Position numbers and translations under genes: made by a program | Part shown: piece by piece, positions 13,592 through 15,614 of the stretch | Layout: each line of letters opens with the position of its first letter | How positions within the stretch are numbered: the first letter of the stretch is position 1 | Notes under the pieces: model-generated | Seen by the model: the letters and a program-made list of their open reading frames with translations, nothing else | Told to the model about the DNA's origin: nothing | Database searches by the model: none | Origin: CAYIRQ01 sp964365905 | GTDB taxonomy: Bacteria > Patescibacteriota > Gracilibacteria > Peribacterales > Peribacteraceae | Assembly (NCBI GenBank): GCA_964365905.1 | Contig: CAYIRQ010000019.1 | Span: 1 to 15,614 of the forward strand | Length of the DNA stretch: 15,614 nucleotides | Direction: 5' to 3'

Positions 13592-13630
13592 TACCTCGAT
13601 ACGCCCCGCATCCGCGGGGCTACTCGGTAT
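13591..13630. repeat. Intergenic palindrome between convergent genes
   Basis: GCCCCGC (13603-13609), loop ATCC, GCGGGGC (13614-13620), flanked by an outer pair ATACC (13591-13595) / GGTAT (13626-13630). It fills the gap between two convergent stop codons. It could act as a bidirectional transcription barrier, but there is no T-run on either strand, so it is better called a repeat-type palindrome. Confidence 0.7.
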
Positions 13631-13637
13631 GACACAA

Positions 13638-14489
13638 TCAGTGTTCCCATATTCCCAGATCTACTCCCGTCTTCGGCAGCAGCGAGGACTCCTCATCACA
13701 CCGTACTCCCGGCAGGGGCATCCCGGGGTCAAAGGGATCCATGGGTCTGCTCCCCCGGAGCTTCTCTACGCTATTACTCGGACCGTCGCAGTCTGAATCA
13801 TTCCCGGGATCGAGCGCATCCATCTGGCCATTCCTGTTTCCATCGCGCGGACGTCTGGGATCGCCCGTTTCGAGGTTGTCAGAGACGCCGGCATTGCTGA
13901 TGCCATCTCCATCCGCATCTCCCCCGAACGACCCGGCATTCCCATCTGACTTCTCGTCTTCCAGCATCATCGCAAGATAATGGGAGAAGTCTCCTTCAGC
14001 TGCTCCAACCCCAATGGTCGTCAGCTTCGCTTTTTTTCCTTTGGGAACGTATGTTGCCGGACCCCGAACGGTCGCAGTAGTGCCCGAGCGGCGCACCGGG
14101 GTGCACTGAGCACCTCTCCGCTTCGTCCCAAGACCTGGGATAATGAGATCTTCCGTTTGCCGATAGCCAAAGGGATCCGACTTATACATGTCCCCACCTC
14201 CTGCGGTTCTCCTGCATGAAGTTGTTCGCGGTGCTGGTGCGTACCGTGTCGAACTATAGCGCGGCGTCCCTGATTTCCTTACCGTCTGCGCCTGTGCTTT
14301 GCCTTCAAGCGGCAGGAGCAGCAAGCACGCTGCGACGAGGATGAGCCCTCGAACGAGGAATGTACGCGGCCCAATGCGCCGCGCCTTCTTCACAAGATCG
14401 CGTTGCATTTCGTTGGCACGCTTCGCCACACGCAAGAAGAACGTTCTGCGCTCTGGGGATGGCTTGGTGATGAGATCGGCAATGGTCAT
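13638..14489 (-). CDS. Exported protein with calcium-binding (thrombospondin-3/EF-hand-like) repeats
   Basis: A 283-aa protein. Residues 1-42 are charged and cytoplasmic, 44-60 (FLVRGLILVAACLLLLP) form a membrane or signal segment, and KAQAQ (64-68) is a possible cleavage site. The middle (70-160) is Arg/Thr/Ser-rich without a known domain. The C-terminal part has Asp-rich calcium loops: GGDADGDGISNAG (189-201), PRDGNRNGQMDALDPGND (214-231) and DSDCDGPSNSVEKLRGS (231-247). These match the thrombospondin type 3 / 'DxDxDGxxN' style found on bacterial surface proteins. The long cytoplasmic N-terminus makes a type II anchored topology as likely as secretion. It diverges from the LCP gene with 99 nt between the starts, and both probably work at the cell envelope. 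Confidence 0.78.
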   Translation of the reverse strand: MTIADLITKPSPERRTFFLRVAKRANEMQRDLVKKARRIGPRTFLVRGLILVAACLLLLPLEGKAQAQTVRKSGTPRYSSTRYAPAPRTTSCRRTAGGGDMYKSDPFGYRQTEDLIIPGLGTKRRGAQCTPVRRSGTTATVRGPATYVPKGKKAKLTTIGVGAAEGDFSHYLAMMLEDEKSDGNAGSFGGDADGDGISNAGVSDNLETGDPRRPRDGNRNGQMDALDPGNDSDCDGPSNSVEKLRGSRPMDPFDPGMPLPGVRCDEESSLLPKTGVDLGIWEH

Positions 14490-14512
14490 AGAAGCTCTTG
14501 GAGAGCATCCAT

Positions 14513-14541
14513 ACTGTACTTGATCCGCACTACAGCGTCAC
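14513..14541 (-). promoter_or_regulatory. Possible promoter of the calcium-repeat gene
   Basis: On the minus strand GTGACG (14541-14536), a 17-nt spacer, TACAGT (14518-14513); start expected near 14506, about 17 nt before the ATG at 14489. Each box matches consensus at four of six positions; tentative. Confidence 0.33.
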
Positions 14542-14588
14542 CCGCCGCTCGCTTCCCCAAATACCCCGGAGCCAGTATCCTCTCCCCG

Positions 14589-15614
14589 ATGTCTTTTTCC
14601 GTGCGACGACTGGAGGAACCGCGGCGCAAGCGTCGAACCATTCCGTGGCAGAAGATGCTCGCGCTCACCCTCCTCCTCACGCGGCCACTCGCGGCATTCG
14701 TGCGGAAGATGGAAAAGAAACGGCAGGGAAAGGAACGATGGAAGCGTTTTCTCACCGTGGGAACGGCGATCATCGTTGGGGCCAGTATTCTCCTTGTTGC
14801 TTTTGCGCTCCTTGTCCGGATCGGAGCTCTCTCGCTTTCATCGTTTGCAAATATCACCGGAGCGCCGCTCCAAGCGGATTCCGGAACAACGAACATTCTC
14901 CTCCTCGGCCAGGGAAACGAAGACCACGACGGCATCGATCTCACCGATACCATCATGGTCGCGAGTATCGATGGTGATGGGAAAAGTGTCGTACTGCTCT
15001 CTCTCCCCCGTGATCTCTACTTCCTCCACGCAGACTCTCTCACGATCAAGAAGGGAAAGCTGAACGCGCTCTGGCGGGATGAGAGGATTGCGTTGCGGCG
15101 CGCAGGACTTGAACGACGGGAAGCATCCCTCAAAGCATTGCAGGGAGTCGCTCATGAAGTGGGGGAAGCTCTCGGCATCCCCGTGCACTACACCGTGAAA
15201 GTCGATTTCACGGCGTTTGAGCAAATCATCGATGCGCTCGGAGGGATTGATATCGCGGTTCCGGAGGCAATGGACGACATGGAATACCCCGGACCAAATT
15301 ATACCTTTGAACCGTTCCACATCGCTGCCGGACTGCAGAATCTCGACGGCGCGGCCGCTCTCAAGTACGCACGGACTCGTCACACGTCGAGCGATTTCGA
15401 TCGCTCCGCGCGCCAGCAGCAGATCCTCCAGGCACTGAATGAGAAAGCGAAAAGTTCCGGCCTCCTCAAGAAACCGGGAAAACTCCTCGAGCTCTACACA
15501 ATCCTCCATGTACACATCGAAACAGATATGAGTACGCGCGAAATGGTGACACTCGGATCCCTCGGCATGGAACTCTCGCGCAATCAATTCATTTCCATGC
15601 AGCTGAGTGACAGT
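14589..15614 (+). CDS. LytR-CpsA-Psr (LCP) family glycopolymer transferase, 3'-partial
   Basis: 342 residues visible; the frame is open to the window end. LCP enzymes transfer lipid-linked glycopolymers onto peptidoglycan or surface protein outside the membrane. A basic cytoplasmic N-terminus (1-53) leads to one transmembrane helix (54-77), then the LCP domain: TNILLLGQGNEDHDGIDLTDTI (101-122), VVLLSLPRDLYF (134-145, the 'SxPRD' motif), KLNALW (157-162), VDFTAFEQIIDALGGIDIAVP (205-225) and the signature AGLQNLDGAAALKYARTRH...SDFDRSARQQQIL (247-280), with the Arg and Asp residues that hold the pyrophosphate and Mg2+. ATG 14589 is the first start giving this topology; no Shine-Dalgarno site precedes it. 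A weak TATCCT (14576-14581) upstream would make the transcript nearly leaderless. It fits the surface-protein neighbours. Confidence 0.92.
   Translation, partial: MSFSVRRLEEPRRKRRTIPWQKMLALTLLLTRPLAAFVRKMEKKRQGKERWKRFLTVGTAIIVGASILLVAFALLVRIGALSLSSFANITGAPLQADSGTTNILLLGQGNEDHDGIDLTDTIMVASIDGDGKSVVLLSLPRDLYFLHADSLTIKKGKLNALWRDERIALRRAGLERREASLKALQGVAHEVGEALGIPVHYTVKVDFTAFEQIIDALGGIDIAVPEAMDDMEYPGPNYTFEPFHIAAGLQNLDGAAALKYARTRHTSSDFDRSARQQQILQALNEKAKSSGLLKKPGKLLELYTILHVHIETDMSTREMVTLGSLGMELSRNQFISMQLSDS

Overview
The window reads as a chromosomal piece of a bacterium that uses the standard code: TGA terminates several of the clear genes. Shine-Dalgarno sites are mostly absent, spacers are short, several surface proteins are secreted or membrane-anchored (S-layer-homology, LytR-CpsA-Psr, calcium-binding repeats), and short repeats are scattered inside and between genes. 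This mix is typical of Candidate Phyla Radiation genomes. A Peregrinibacteria/Peribacteria-like origin is my best guess, from overall style and not from a marker gene. There are no rRNAs, tRNAs, CRISPR arrays or transposases.

Region 1 (1-2870) is accessory. It holds a zinc-ribbon protein of unknown function that probably begins before the window; a two-gene AT-rich cassette (a small DUF5678-like protein plus a single-domain retropepsin-like aspartyl protease) behind its own promoter; a 341-nt non-coding stretch with a strong hairpin; and a protein of TPR-like helical repeats.

Region 2 (2894-6882) is a tight four-gene operon with one promoter and overlapping or nearly touching genes: a class III PLP aminotransferase, a small APH/Bud32-like kinase-fold protein, a GlnD-like nucleotidyltransferase without HD or ACT domains, and a PrmC-like methyltransferase. 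Together they look like an uncharacterised small-molecule or protein-tailoring pathway.

Region 3 (6939-8252) is a regulatory pair: a GHKL ATPase whose GTG start sits at the predicted transcription start (leaderless), overlapping by 4 bp a STAS-like DUF4325 protein. A 42-bp interrupted palindrome is centred on the -35 box of this operon.

Region 4 (8329-15614) holds cell-surface genes around one metabolic gene: an SLH/cysteine-rich surface protein; a CAD/CPS1-like carbamoyl-phosphate synthase large subunit on the minus strand; a small secreted basic protein; a calcium-repeat secreted protein on the minus strand; and a LytR-CpsA-Psr glycopolymer transferase running off the end.

The most unusual feature is carB. 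Its reading frame carries several extra segments at domain boundaries or loops, and these coincide with repeat-like DNA: nine exact tandem heptamers (63 bp = 21 codons), a perfect 7-bp-stem palindrome, a second nested hairpin, and a repeat-like N-terminus. This resembles in-frame insertion of selfish repeats, as described for Rickettsia palindromic elements, in an enzyme that must still work. Family assignments are from motif recognition only; no database search was possible.
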